DNA of 64,000 bases from Psychroserpens ponticola (GTDB lineage Bacteria > Bacteroidota > Bacteroidia > Flavobacteriales > Flavobacteriaceae): the NCBI RefSeq assembly GCF_023556315.2, contig NZ_CP116221.1, positions 2,429,001 through 2,493,000 on the forward strand, read 5' to 3'. The first letter of the stretch is position 1, and the number at the start of each line of letters is the position of its first letter. The notes beneath the pieces are model-generated. The model searched no databases, was not told the origin of the DNA, and saw only the letters and a list, made by a program, of their open reading frames with translations. Shown here piece after piece: positions 1 to 6,945 of the stretch. Both the position numbers and the translations under genes were made by a program.

Positions 1-326
1 TCTCTTTTATGCTTCTATTTTTGTCTACAAGTATCTCAGCATATTCTTCTGTGTCATCGGCAGAAATGATTAGCCTATCTAACATTTCATTTGCAGCATT
101 TTTTGTAAATGTAATTGCTAGAATATTGCTTGGATTAACACCTTTTTCTTCAATTAGATATATCAGTTTTGAAGTAATGTTTTAGTCTTACCTGAGCCAG
201 CGCCAGCTAAAACTAACAGTCTTCTGCATTCGCTTACAACTGCTTGCCTTTGTTTTTCATTAAGGCCGCTTAAATCAGTTTTTGTTTCTCGCACAGATTG
301 TGTTTTTTTCTGTTATTTGCCAAATT
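1..326 (-). pseudogene. UvrD/Rep-type helicase N-terminal fragment, frameshifted
   Basis: Read on the minus strand, this encodes a typical superfamily 1A helicase start: a Q-motif-like stretch (LNEKQRQAVV), Walker A (LAGAGSGKT) and motif Ia (ILAITFTKNAANEM). The rest runs off the left edge. The frame is broken at a short T run near 168-171: one extra base joins Walker A to the downstream reading frame. It is broken again at the seven-T run 303-309. No ATG in the proper frame was found upstream, where a boundary repeat begins. I read it as a decayed, 5'-truncated helicase gene. Two single-base assembly errors in homopolymers are the alternative, although the roughly 10 kb genes elsewhere in the window are unbroken. 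Confidence 0.7.
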
Positions 327-330
327 TGTT

Positions 331-463
331 GCCAACGTGTTCCTGTATGACTAGTTGTGTTGACTAGGTCTAAGTTAATAAAAGAAAACGAACCTGAGGA
401 AAACCCGCTAGGATTTTCCGAGTATACAAAGAATAAATGTTTAATTATACACGTTGTTAGCAG
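331..463 (-). repeat. Cassette-boundary repeat, copy 1 (imperfect palindrome)
   Basis: The outer ends are inverted relative to each other: GCCAACGTGTTCCTGTAT at 331-348 and ATTATACACGTTGTTAGC at 445-462. An internal stem pairs GGAAAATCC with GGGTTTTCC. The core at 372-425 matches 3554-3605 (the second copy) over most positions, including the shared block AAAAGAAAACGAACC. The stop codon of the neighbouring gene fragment (441-443) lies inside it. Palindromic elements that overlap stop codons resemble the attC sites of integron cassettes in layout. The exact attC consensus boxes are not clearly present, so the mechanism is unknown. Confidence 0.6.
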
Positions 464-694
464 CTGGAATAATTTTATTAATTACAATTCTATGTTCTTT
501 AGTATCTGGTAATGCAATTCCGCCTTTTGTTTTCTTTCCAACTGGCATGTTTGAAATAACTTTCATAGTTGCCAATAAAGCTCCTGAAGTATCAGATTTT
601 ACTTGATTCCTATCAAATAGAGATCCATTTTTTTTGAAGTTACAACAGAACTCGTTTCTCCTTTTGCTTCTATATTCAAAATGTGATACTTATT
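441..694 (-). pseudogene. C-terminal fragment of a possible nuclease/toxin, frameshifted
   Basis: Two minus-strand frames joined at the eight-T run 628-635 give one sensible peptide. It contains the stretch HILNIEAKGETSS, then NGSLFDRNQVKSDTSGAL, and ends in KIIPAANNVYN. The E-A-K triplet followed by a Q/S/T-rich helix recalls PD-(D/E)xK-fold nuclease domains, including restriction-like toxin domains. That assignment rests on a very short motif. A stop codon lies just upstream (695-697) and there is no start, so this is the truncated and frameshifted end of a gene. Its stop lies inside the boundary repeat. Function is not established. Confidence 0.4.
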
Positions 695-800
695 TCATTT
701 ACACAATTGTGTACAACGGGATTTTATATTGAAAGTAGCCGGTTTTTAAGTACTAATTTTCAATCTATAATGGATTTGTATTTTATTAAGTATAGTTCAT

Positions 801-3089
801 TTAAGCGCCTAAACCTCTATTTTTTTTTGCTTTGTTGTGTTTAAGACTATCAATGTTAAATTCCTTAATTAAATCTTCTCCATTTTTTTCCGTAAATGAG
901 TTATTTAATATTTCTTTAACTGACTTGATATAATAATCTTCTAATAATTCTAACTTATTATTAATACCTTTATTATAATCAAAGTATTCATAATCTTCTT
1001 CGATTCGAAATTCTCTTTTTAAAAATATTTGGCAACTATTCAAGATATTTAAGAACATTAAATTCGGATTATCGTCATTCAATGGTGTATAATGTCCGTT
1101 TGACTTTAGACAAAACGTTTTTCTATAATGGATAAACCAATCTTTGTAACCTTTATTTATTAGTTTAGTTTTAATGCTGTTTAGTCCGTTTAAATGCATA
1201 TGAGCCATATGAGCTAACAATCGTAAAAAAGCATAAATAGTTTTTACAGTAATAGGTTGAATATCATTAAAATTAAATCGTGAACCATTTACCTTAATCT
1301 TACTTGAGCGCATTTGAGAAATAATACTAATAAATTTCAAATGGGAATAACTTATAAGATAATAAGCTCTTGGTGTAATTGATATTTCATCTTCAAGTTT
1401 TATATCGTTATAAGAATTGATATCAATAAAATGAGATAATTCGATTATACCTTTGTCAAAGTTCAAATGAGAGTCTTTAATAAGATAAAATATTCTCTGC
1501 TTGATAGTTTCTTCATCATAACCTAAATCTTCTAAATTTTTTACAACAAGCGAAACGTATGTTTTTCTATCGAACGAAAAATCGCTCCTAACTATTGTTT
1601 GTTTACTTAAATTAAAAATAGATATTAAGATTAGATGATCTAAACTGCAATCAAGAGCGTTTTTATTACCTTCTAACCAATTTTGAACATCTTGAGGTAT
1701 GTTATATATATCTTGAGGTATAAATATACCTTTAGTATTAGACCATCCATAAAAGTATGATTCCAAAATGAATTGTTGTCTATCTCTATTTGAGTTAAGC
1801 AAATCAATTTTTAAATTTATTTCTTCTTTAAGATAATAAATAAAATTGATTATGTTAATGAGCATTTCTCTTCGGTCATAATTACTTAAATCTAAAAATG
1901 CGACTCTTAATTTTTCGGTATCCAATAATAATTTAGAATAACTTTCTAACTCTTTAACACTTTCAATATGAATTGTTTCATTTTTATTTTGTGACTCAAC
2001 TTTTTCTGTCGTTGAAGAATTTACATATTTTTTTATAAAATCAATTCGTTGTTCGTACATTGATTTTGCAAATTTTTCTTTTCCCGTTTTTAGTAAATCA
2101 CTTTCGATTTTTACTTTTTGGTCTGCTGAACAAAAACCATTTTGATTGATTATTAATTTTACTTTGTCATCAAATATTTCCTCATCAATGAAATCTTTGT
2201 AGTCTATTGAGAATTCTTGAACTATATACGAACCTATATCACTCAATCCGTTAATTGAAACATTTTTAGAACGAATTGAAATTATACTTTTTACAGAAGA
2301 TTTTAATACGCTTTGATATTTTCGAAAAAACACACAAAACTCATCTCTAATTGAATTATCAATTATACTATCAACATTGTCAAATGATAAAACACATTGC
2401 TTATCCAATTTAAATGAGATGTACCTAAAATAATTATTTGGTTTTAATGAATTTGATAGCTTTAGAAATAAACTTCTAAATTCTTCAGATTTACTTTCAT
2501 TTCTTTGCGTGCGGAACCATTCAATAAAGCTCTCTTGTGAATTAACTTTTTTATCAAAGTCAAAGATACTTTGTAACTTCCTAAAAATTGTTATGAATTC
2601 AGGGTTATCAAAGTCTTCTGAATATAAATAATCTGATTGTTCCACCAGGAAATCTACTATTGTATTATCAGTAATATTAATTGTGTTAAAATACGACTGT
2701 AATTTTGTTGTTAAATACTTTTGAATAAAATTTGATAGTGATTCATATTTAGAATTGGACTCATCATTGATTCCAGTGACTTTCTTAAAATCAATATATA
2801 AAGAATATATATTCCCTTCTTCTACTAGACTATGTAGTACTTTTCGCAAAATTGTAGTTTTACCTGTGCCAGGATTTCCTAAAATTACAAGTTGAGCTTG
2901 ATCTTTTCTTATTTCCTTTAATAATTGTTGTTCTTTTTTTACTCTATTTAAATATATTTCAGAAAAAAAAGTGCTTTCATTCAAACCAATATCTTTCGTG
3001 ATACTAAATCTGTTTTCATCACTATACTCGTCTACAGCATAAGTAATTGTAGATTCGAAAACACTAAAACTATAATCTCTTTTATTCAT
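801..3089 (-). CDS. P-loop NTPase (AAA/STAND-like), second gene of a two-gene cassette
   Basis: This is a 762-residue cytoplasmic protein without signal peptide or membrane segments. A Walker A motif (GNPGTGKTT, residues 71-79) and a Walker B-like strand (VLSFDNVD, about 233-240) are followed by a sensor-like strand SIISIRSKN near 270, as in AAA+ or STAND ATPases. The remaining roughly 450 residues are helical, rich in Lys/Asn/Ile and unrecognised. Its start overlaps the stop of the upstream membrane-protein gene by 8 bp (ATGAATAA), so the two are translationally coupled. An NTPase paired with a small membrane protein between cassette repeats fits a phage-defence or stress-abortive module, but that is inference from layout. 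No named defence family was recognised. Confidence 0.75.
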   Translation of the reverse strand: MNKRDYSFSVFESTITYAVDEYSDENRFSITKDIGLNESTFFSEIYLNRVKKEQQLLKEIRKDQAQLVILGNPGTGKTTILRKVLHSLVEEGNIYSLYIDFKKVTGINDESNSKYESLSNFIQKYLTTKLQSYFNTINITDNTIVDFLVEQSDYLYSEDFDNPEFITIFRKLQSIFDFDKKVNSQESFIEWFRTQRNESKSEEFRSLFLKLSNSLKPNNYFRYISFKLDKQCVLSFDNVDSIIDNSIRDEFCVFFRKYQSVLKSSVKSIISIRSKNVSINGLSDIGSYIVQEFSIDYKDFIDEEIFDDKVKLIINQNGFCSADQKVKIESDLLKTGKEKFAKSMYEQRIDFIKKYVNSSTTEKVESQNKNETIHIESVKELESYSKLLLDTEKLRVAFLDLSNYDRREMLINIINFIYYLKEEINLKIDLLNSNRDRQQFILESYFYGWSNTKGIFIPQDIYNIPQDVQNWLEGNKNALDCSLDHLILISIFNLSKQTIVRSDFSFDRKTYVSLVVKNLEDLGYDEETIKQRIFYLIKDSHLNFDKGIIELSHFIDINSYNDIKLEDEISITPRAYYLISYSHLKFISIISQMRSSKIKVNGSRFNFNDIQPITVKTIYAFLRLLAHMAHMHLNGLNSIKTKLINKGYKDWFIHYRKTFCLKSNGHYTPLNDDNPNLMFLNILNSCQIFLKREFRIEEDYEYFDYNKGINNKLELLEDYYIKSVKEILNNSFTEKNGEDLIKEFNIDSLKHNKAKKNRGLGA

Positions 3090-3462
3090 TTCTTTTTGAT
3101 TCTATTATATCGAGAATATTTTCTTTTTTAATTCTTGCAATTTCAGATTTTTTTTTATCAGTTGAAATGTATTTTTCTTCTTCTTTAGAATAAATGGTTA
3201 ATAAAACTGATAGTGTATTTAAGTCTTGTGAATTAGCAATATGCAAACTGTTTTTTTCTATTTCTTTTTGTTGTTGAAAAATAGTGTAAATCAATCCGAC
3301 AAATGCTAAGCCAGAAAATAAGGCATTAACAGCACCAAACATATCTCCAATTTGTCCTCTAACTGCAAAATCATCAGTATAACAAATTATTAGATAGCCA
3401 CTAATTGCCCAAAGAAAAAGGACAAAAATTAAAAGTGTTATTATTTGAATTGAATTCCTCAT
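3082..3462 (-). CDS. Small two-TM membrane protein, first gene of the cassette
   Basis: This 126-residue protein has two predicted membrane helices (about residues 6-27 and 41-62). The connecting loop and second helix carry the stretch RGQIGDMFGAVNALFSGLAF. A charged cytoplasmic-looking tail (about 63-126) is rich in Glu and Lys and probably forms a coiled coil. Short proteins with a G-x-x-F-G-x-x-N-A/P-L-F-S hairpin are common as accessory genes in bacteria. From memory they often sit in mobile or defence-type contexts, which I could not verify here. It lies directly upstream of, and overlaps, the P-loop NTPase gene. A membrane-effector role for the pair is an inference. Confidence 0.7.
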   Translation of the reverse strand: MRNSIQIITLLIFVLFLWAISGYLIICYTDDFAVRGQIGDMFGAVNALFSGLAFVGLIYTIFQQQKEIEKNSLHIANSQDLNTLSVLLTIYSKEEEKYISTDKKKSEIARIKKENILDIIESKRNE

Positions 3463-3509
3463 AGTTTTTAGATTTTATAATTATGTTAATCAGTACAGAT
3501 TTTAAGCTT

Positions 3510-3640
3510 GAACACATTTTTTTCGAGTATGATTTGTTGCTTTGGCATTAACTAAGTTAGCAAAAGAAAACGAACCGGAGGAAATTCCTGCGGAATCTCC
3601 AAGTAGACGATAACCAAGCCATTGGCTATACAAGTTGCTA
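3510..3640 (-). repeat. Cassette-boundary repeat, copy 2
   Basis: This is related to the element at 331-463, in the same orientation and of nearly the same length. The shared core (3554-3605) includes AAAAGAAAACGAACC and a GGAGATTCC/GGAATTTCC stem around GCA. The right end (TATACAAGTTGCTAGCA, 3627-3643) contains the TAG stop codon (3638-3640) of the DUF2971 gene. The left end is more diverged (GAACACATTTTTTTCGAGTATG). Copies 1 and 2 bracket the fragment at 441-694 and the NTPase/membrane-protein pair. Confidence 0.6.
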
Positions 3641-4429
3641 GCAAACACTTTTATGTTCTTTAATTTCAATATCTCCAATGTTATTTCTAATCGAATTAAT
3701 TATTTCAGTTCTGTCAGATTCATTCATATTCTTACCTAGAATTATACAATTAAAAGCTTCTTTTGGAAGTGGAATTTGTCTGTCAGACATTGTTGCTGGA
3801 TGTTCCCAAAATTTTTGAGTTCTGTATTCTTTTTCGAATTCCCACTTTTTTTCTTTGTAATAAACTTGTTTCCATCTCATTTCTTCTCGACTCATAATTG
3901 GATCAGGTAATAAAATAGGCAATTCATTCGGATATTCAACTTTTCCACCACCACCAAGAAAATTAAATAGTATTCGTGAATTATAACCTACACAAAAACC
4001 AGAATGATTGTTAGCATATTTTTCCCACATTGAATCTAAACAATTTTCTGCTGTGAGACTTAAAATACCTAATCTTTCAAAATAGCCTTTGAAATATTTT
4101 TTTTGATAATTTTCATTAAATTCAGGATTCAAATAATCTTTTTTATCTAATAATTCTCTTACTCTTTTCCTTTTTTGTTGTCGGCTTAAATTTTCGTCTA
4201 AATTTGATATTCGTGTATAAACTGATTTTGCTTGTTCTGCTGACATTAAATCGTATCTAACAGGTGATTTGCAATCAAGCTTATCTTCGAATTGATTTGG
4301 TGAAGCCATGAAAACTTCTCTTTCAATAATAAACCTCTTATTGAATTTATTATTCCAATCACGATATTTAAAGAGAATTTCTGGAAATTCAATATGGTCT
4401 AAAGTCTTAAATATAATTTCTTGTTTCAA
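3638..4429 (-). CDS. DUF2971 family protein
   Basis: This 263-residue soluble protein has the hallmarks of DUF2971. It has an N-terminal LFKYRDW followed by MASPNQFEDKLDC, and a central block LDSMWEKYANNHSGFCVGY (about residues 131-149) matching the family's conserved W-x-x-Y-A-x-x-H-x-G-x-C pattern. DUF2971 proteins are widespread in accessory regions and phage-related islands, and their biochemical role is not established. The start used is TTG at 4429. No in-frame ATG is near, and the conserved N-terminal motif begins soon after. The start lies about 5 bases from the half-repeat GCTAACGTGTTATATG and the stop is inside a boundary repeat, so the gene fills its cassette almost exactly. Confidence 0.8.
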   Translation of the reverse strand: MKQEIIFKTLDHIEFPEILFKYRDWNNKFNKRFIIEREVFMASPNQFEDKLDCKSPVRYDLMSAEQAKSVYTRISNLDENLSRQQKRKRVRELLDKKDYLNPEFNENYQKKYFKGYFERLGILSLTAENCLDSMWEKYANNHSGFCVGYNSRILFNFLGGGGKVEYPNELPILLPDPIMSREEMRWKQVYYKEKKWEFEKEYRTQKFWEHPATMSDRQIPLPKEAFNCIILGKNMNESDRTEIINSIRNNIGDIEIKEHKSVC

Positions 4430-4433
4430 ATGT

Positions 4434-4450
4434 TCGCTAACGTGTTATAT
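4434..4450 (-). repeat. Half of a cassette-boundary repeat
   Basis: The sequence GCTAACGTGTTATATG, read on the minus strand as CATATAACACGTTAGC, matches the outer end of copy 1 (CATACAGGAACACGTTGGC). No matching core follows to the right, so only one end remains. It marks the upstream boundary of the DUF2971 cassette. Confidence 0.45.
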
Positions 4451-4870
4451 GTGGATAAAACAGTCATAAATCCTTTCAAATATTACTAAAAAGACGACTC
4501 TTTATTTCATAATTAATTTCAAAATATATTGTTAATCAATTCTTACATAATGACGCTTATAAGTTATAGGGTAACTTATAAATAAGTAAACTTTTTCTAC
4601 ACCTCTTTAAGTAAAGGAGATAGAGACTTTATGTTCCTCTTTTTTTATTATGCGTCAACAAGAATTATATAAAAGGGAGTTTTTAAAGATATAAAAAAAC
4701 TTTAGGATTCAATAAAAAGTTAAAATATTTTTTGAATTTTATTTCTAGCTGTCAAGCAGTTAGAATATATAAGCTACTATTATATACTAAAATTTCAATC
4801 TTCAAAAATTAAAAACATCAAAATTTTCACTTATATTTGATTACGATTAATTACTAATTATTATAATAAC
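4451..4870. other. AT-rich intergenic stretch, no gene seen
   Basis: About 420 bp between the DUF2971 cassette and the tRNA-derived att-like site. It is very AT-rich, with stop codons in all frames and no recognisable protein remnant or RNA. Confidence 0.5.
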
Positions 4871-4871
4871 A

Positions 4872-4904
4872 AGTGAACACAAAACTGAACACGTTTTGGA
4901 ACAC
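4872..4904. promoter_or_regulatory. Tandem GAACAC boxes beside the att-like core
   Basis: Three GAACAC hexamers start at 4875, 4887 and 4899, exactly 12 bp apart, about 80 bp before a tRNA 3'-half. Two such boxes recur beside the second tRNA remnant (13448 and 13459). Regularly spaced short direct repeats next to a tRNA-derived core are typical of arm-type sites for tyrosine recombinases. No integrase gene was found nearby. Confidence 0.45.
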
Positions 4905-4978
4905 GATTAAGAATACGATGAATTTTTAAGTGATTTCAAATCAATCAATTACGATTTAAAAAAGCTCTTTTTTTAAAA

Positions 4979-5021
4979 TTCATAACCCAGAGGTCACGAG
5001 TTCAAATCTCGTTCTCGCTAC
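4979..5021 (+). repeat. 3' half of tRNA-Met (CAT), att-like site copy 1
   Basis: The sequence begins in an anticodon loop (ttCATaaccc) and continues through the variable loop (agaggtc). It includes a complete T arm (ACGAG-TTCAAAT-CTCGT) and the 3' acceptor strand (TCTCGCTA). The D arm and 5' acceptor strand are missing, so it is not a functional tRNA. tRNA 3' halves of this kind are left when integrative elements insert at a tRNA gene. A diverged copy lies at 13488-13522. Confidence 0.75.
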
Positions 5022-5029
5022 AACAGTGA

Positions 5030-5059
5030 AAGTCTAGTATGAAAGTACTAGACTTTTTT
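5030..5059 (+). terminator. Rho-independent terminator after the tRNA remnant
   Basis: A perfect 10-bp stem (AAGTCTAGTA / TACTAGACTT) with a TGAAAG loop is followed by a T run. It is probably the terminator of the original tRNA transcription unit, carried along with the att-like site, because a degenerate version also follows the second copy. Confidence 0.7.
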
Positions 5060-5161
5060 ATGTGTTACGCTTAAAGCTCGCTTTATAGTGGATAAGATCG
5101 AGACTGCGAATGATTTAGCTAAATATACTGTATGTTCATTTTATTTGCGCATTTCTATTAC

Positions 5162-5251
5162 TTAAGATCTCATGATGTGCTTACCACGAAGATCGTTGGC
5201 GATATTCCAGAGGGCATGTTTAAGTACAGCTTGTTTTTGGTCTTAGGACAT
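5162..5251 (-). pseudogene. Remnant of a type I restriction HsdM N-terminus
   Basis: Minus-strand translation from ATG at 5251 gives M-S-stop and then DQKQAVLKHALWNIANDLRG before a second stop at 5162-5164. The block LWNIANDLRG matches the start of HsdM methylase subunits of type I restriction-modification systems, where an N-terminal helix typically reads LWxIAxxLRG. Only about 27 residues remain, with an internal TAA. It is a remnant showing that an R-M locus once stood here. Confidence 0.55.
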
Positions 5252-5521
5252 TGATTGGTTTTGAGTTAAAAAACATTTAAAATAAGCTGTGATATTACAT
5301 AAAAATACCACATGAAAACACTAAAATTATTAGCTTTGTTATGCGATGCGGAGGTTTAACTTTAAGTCGCTTTGCACCAAAGTATAGTTCCTGTTGGACT
5401 GTATCCCTCAAGGCGATGGCTTTGGTGTTTTTTTATTAGTTTTATTTTTAACTGATTGGTCCTAAAACACCTCTGCTTTTACGATGGATATATTAACGAA
5501 ATCCATAATGCAAGAAACATA
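5252..5521. other. Intergenic remnant DNA with a hairpin and a tiny leader-like ORF
   Basis: A 15-codon plus-strand ORF at 5312-5359 (MKTLKLLALLCDAEV) looks like the start of a lipoprotein signal peptide cut short. It may be a gene remnant or chance. An 8-bp stem (CACCAAAG at 5375-5382, CTTTGGTG at 5420-5427) followed by seven T looks like a long-loop terminator on the plus strand. No other gene is supported. Confidence 0.35.
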
Positions 5522-5896
5522 TTAATGTTGATAACACCTACCATCAGCATTTTTCGTTTTGCGCTTACAACGCTTACCTGCTTGGGTTTTACCAGTGCAT
5601 TGTGTTGCTACAGCTTTTTTTGAAGGTGCTTTACCTTCAGCTTTGTAAACTATTGCATTAGCCTCAGCATCTGAACTCGCTTTTGTATTTTCTTTGGTTG
5701 GTTTACACACACCACAGGCTGAGAAACCTAATGTTATTGCTTTATCTAAGGTAAGTTCTTTTTTAGAATACTTAAGATATCTACATGTGCTTTTATGATA
5801 CTTCTCTCCTGTTTTTGTGGTATACACTGTTTGTGCTAACACATTAGTAGAAAATGCAATAGACACTATAAATAATATAAGTCTTATCTGTTTCAT
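5522..5896 (-). CDS. Small secreted Cys-rich protein with DUF5763-like tail
   Basis: The 124-residue product starts with a clear signal peptide (about residues 1-21, ending VLAQ). A compact Cys/His module follows (CRYLKYSKKELTL, then ACGVC), resembling the small zinc-binding fold seen in Ada-type domains. The C-terminus (CTGKTQAGKRCKRKTKN, then GRCYQH) matches the DUF5763 / basic adaptor pattern C-x-x-x-T-x-x-G-x-x-C-x9-10-C-x-x-H. It is probably an exported, metal-binding protein; its role is unknown. It lies 37 bp downstream of the PorP/SprF-like gene on the same strand and may be co-transcribed with it, although neither the functional link nor a terminator in the gap is evident. Confidence 0.75.
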   Translation of the reverse strand: MKQIRLILFIVSIAFSTNVLAQTVYTTKTGEKYHKSTCRYLKYSKKELTLDKAITLGFSACGVCKPTKENTKASSDAEANAIVYKAEGKAPSKKAVATQCTGKTQAGKRCKRKTKNADGRCYQH

Positions 5897-5933
5897 AGTT
5901 TTCTCTTTTTATTACTCATCATAAGTCATCACA

Positions 5934-6935
5934 TCATCGTTTCCTACTACGATCTGTGTTACATCTACGACATCTAGAAAGATAAGTTAAAGAAAACTCG
6001 TAAACACCTCTTGTGTTTCCAATCTTGGAGGTGTTCATGTCATAGGATAAACCAAATCTAAATTCGGTATATTCTAAACCAAAAAAGGCATTTATGGACG
6101 TTAACATATGGCTGTTATCAACATTACGAGCAGGATTTGTAGCTGCAGTTAGTCCTACAAGAAATTGATTAACGTGAAAAAGCGAACCAATATCAAAGCG
6201 ATTATATTGTCCTTGTTGCATATAATTAACAGTCATCATAATACTATAATCATTCATGAAAGGAAACCGATAATTTCCATGTATCGAATAGAATATATTT
6301 AAGGGCACCTTCTCACCCTCTACAAAAGACACATTTGGTCGATTTAAATGTTTTACAGATGCACCAAACCAGTAGGTAATGCCATTAAATTCTTTTTTTT
6401 CAAAAACAATTCCAGTTGAAAAGTCTAAGAAGTAACGATTTCTTGTATTATTACTTAATGGATCTACAGAAACTGAACTAATTTCACCTGTATTAATATT
6501 TATTTGATCTGCTAAAGTAAGATTGCCAAACTGATTGCTTTTACTGCCAACACCTACTTCAATACCAGGTCTAAAAAACCAGCCACCATCTAAATTAACA
6601 CGATGTGCATAATTGGCATTTATCTGGGTGTAATTGTAATTATTGAACGTTTCATGTTGCCAAATGGCATTAAGACCTACTCCAAAGCCTAGACTTGGCC
6701 CATAATCAAAAGATTTATTTACAAATGCATATTGTGTTGTTAAGTTTAAGTCTAAACTAGGCCATTGCAAACGACTTAAAACACCAGCATAAATACGCTC
6801 GTTATCTTCAAACCCTGAAAACCCTGGATTTAAAGTTTCTTGAACATAATTGGATTGTGAAAAAATAGGATCTTGTGCTTTTACTGAATATACGATTGCA
6901 AAGAATGCTATAGTGAGGATTGTTTTTAAATTCAT
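5934..6935 (-). CDS. PorP/SprF family type IX secretion membrane protein
   Basis: The 333-residue outer-membrane beta-barrel protein has a signal peptide (MNLKTILTIAFFAIVYSVKAQ). The PorP/SprF hallmark follows at the mature N-terminus: QDPIFSQSNYVQETLNPGFSG. SprF-type proteins are needed for secretion of SprB-like adhesins with type B C-terminal domains through the T9SS. The start at 6935 is preferred over an ATG 33 bp upstream, because that one would put eleven extra residues before the signal peptide and overlap the adhesin gene. With this start, the gene begins 10 bp after the adhesin stop, so the two form an sprB-sprF-like operon. The C-terminus is Arg/Cys-rich (SRCRRCNTDRSRKR), unusual for a barrel end. 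Confidence 0.9.
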   Translation of the reverse strand: MNLKTILTIAFFAIVYSVKAQDPIFSQSNYVQETLNPGFSGFEDNERIYAGVLSRLQWPSLDLNLTTQYAFVNKSFDYGPSLGFGVGLNAIWQHETFNNYNYTQINANYAHRVNLDGGWFFRPGIEVGVGSKSNQFGNLTLADQININTGEISSVSVDPLSNNTRNRYFLDFSTGIVFEKKEFNGITYWFGASVKHLNRPNVSFVEGEKVPLNIFYSIHGNYRFPFMNDYSIMMTVNYMQQGQYNRFDIGSLFHVNQFLVGLTAATNPARNVDNSHMLTSINAFFGLEYTEFRFGLSYDMNTSKIGNTRGVYEFSLTYLSRCRRCNTDRSRKR

Positions 6936-6945
6936 TCTAATTAGA

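Noticed and set aside
331-463. Calling the boundary repeats true integron attC sites
   Set aside because: The palindromic layout and position fit, but the paired core boxes of attC and an integron integrase are not seen.
801-3462. Naming the NTPase/membrane pair as a known defence system
   Set aside because: No diagnostic domain beyond the P-loop and two helices was recognised, so a name would be a guess.
4979-5021. A complete tRNA-Met gene
   Set aside because: Only the part from the anticodon loop to the acceptor 3' strand is present; no D arm or 5' acceptor strand lies upstream.
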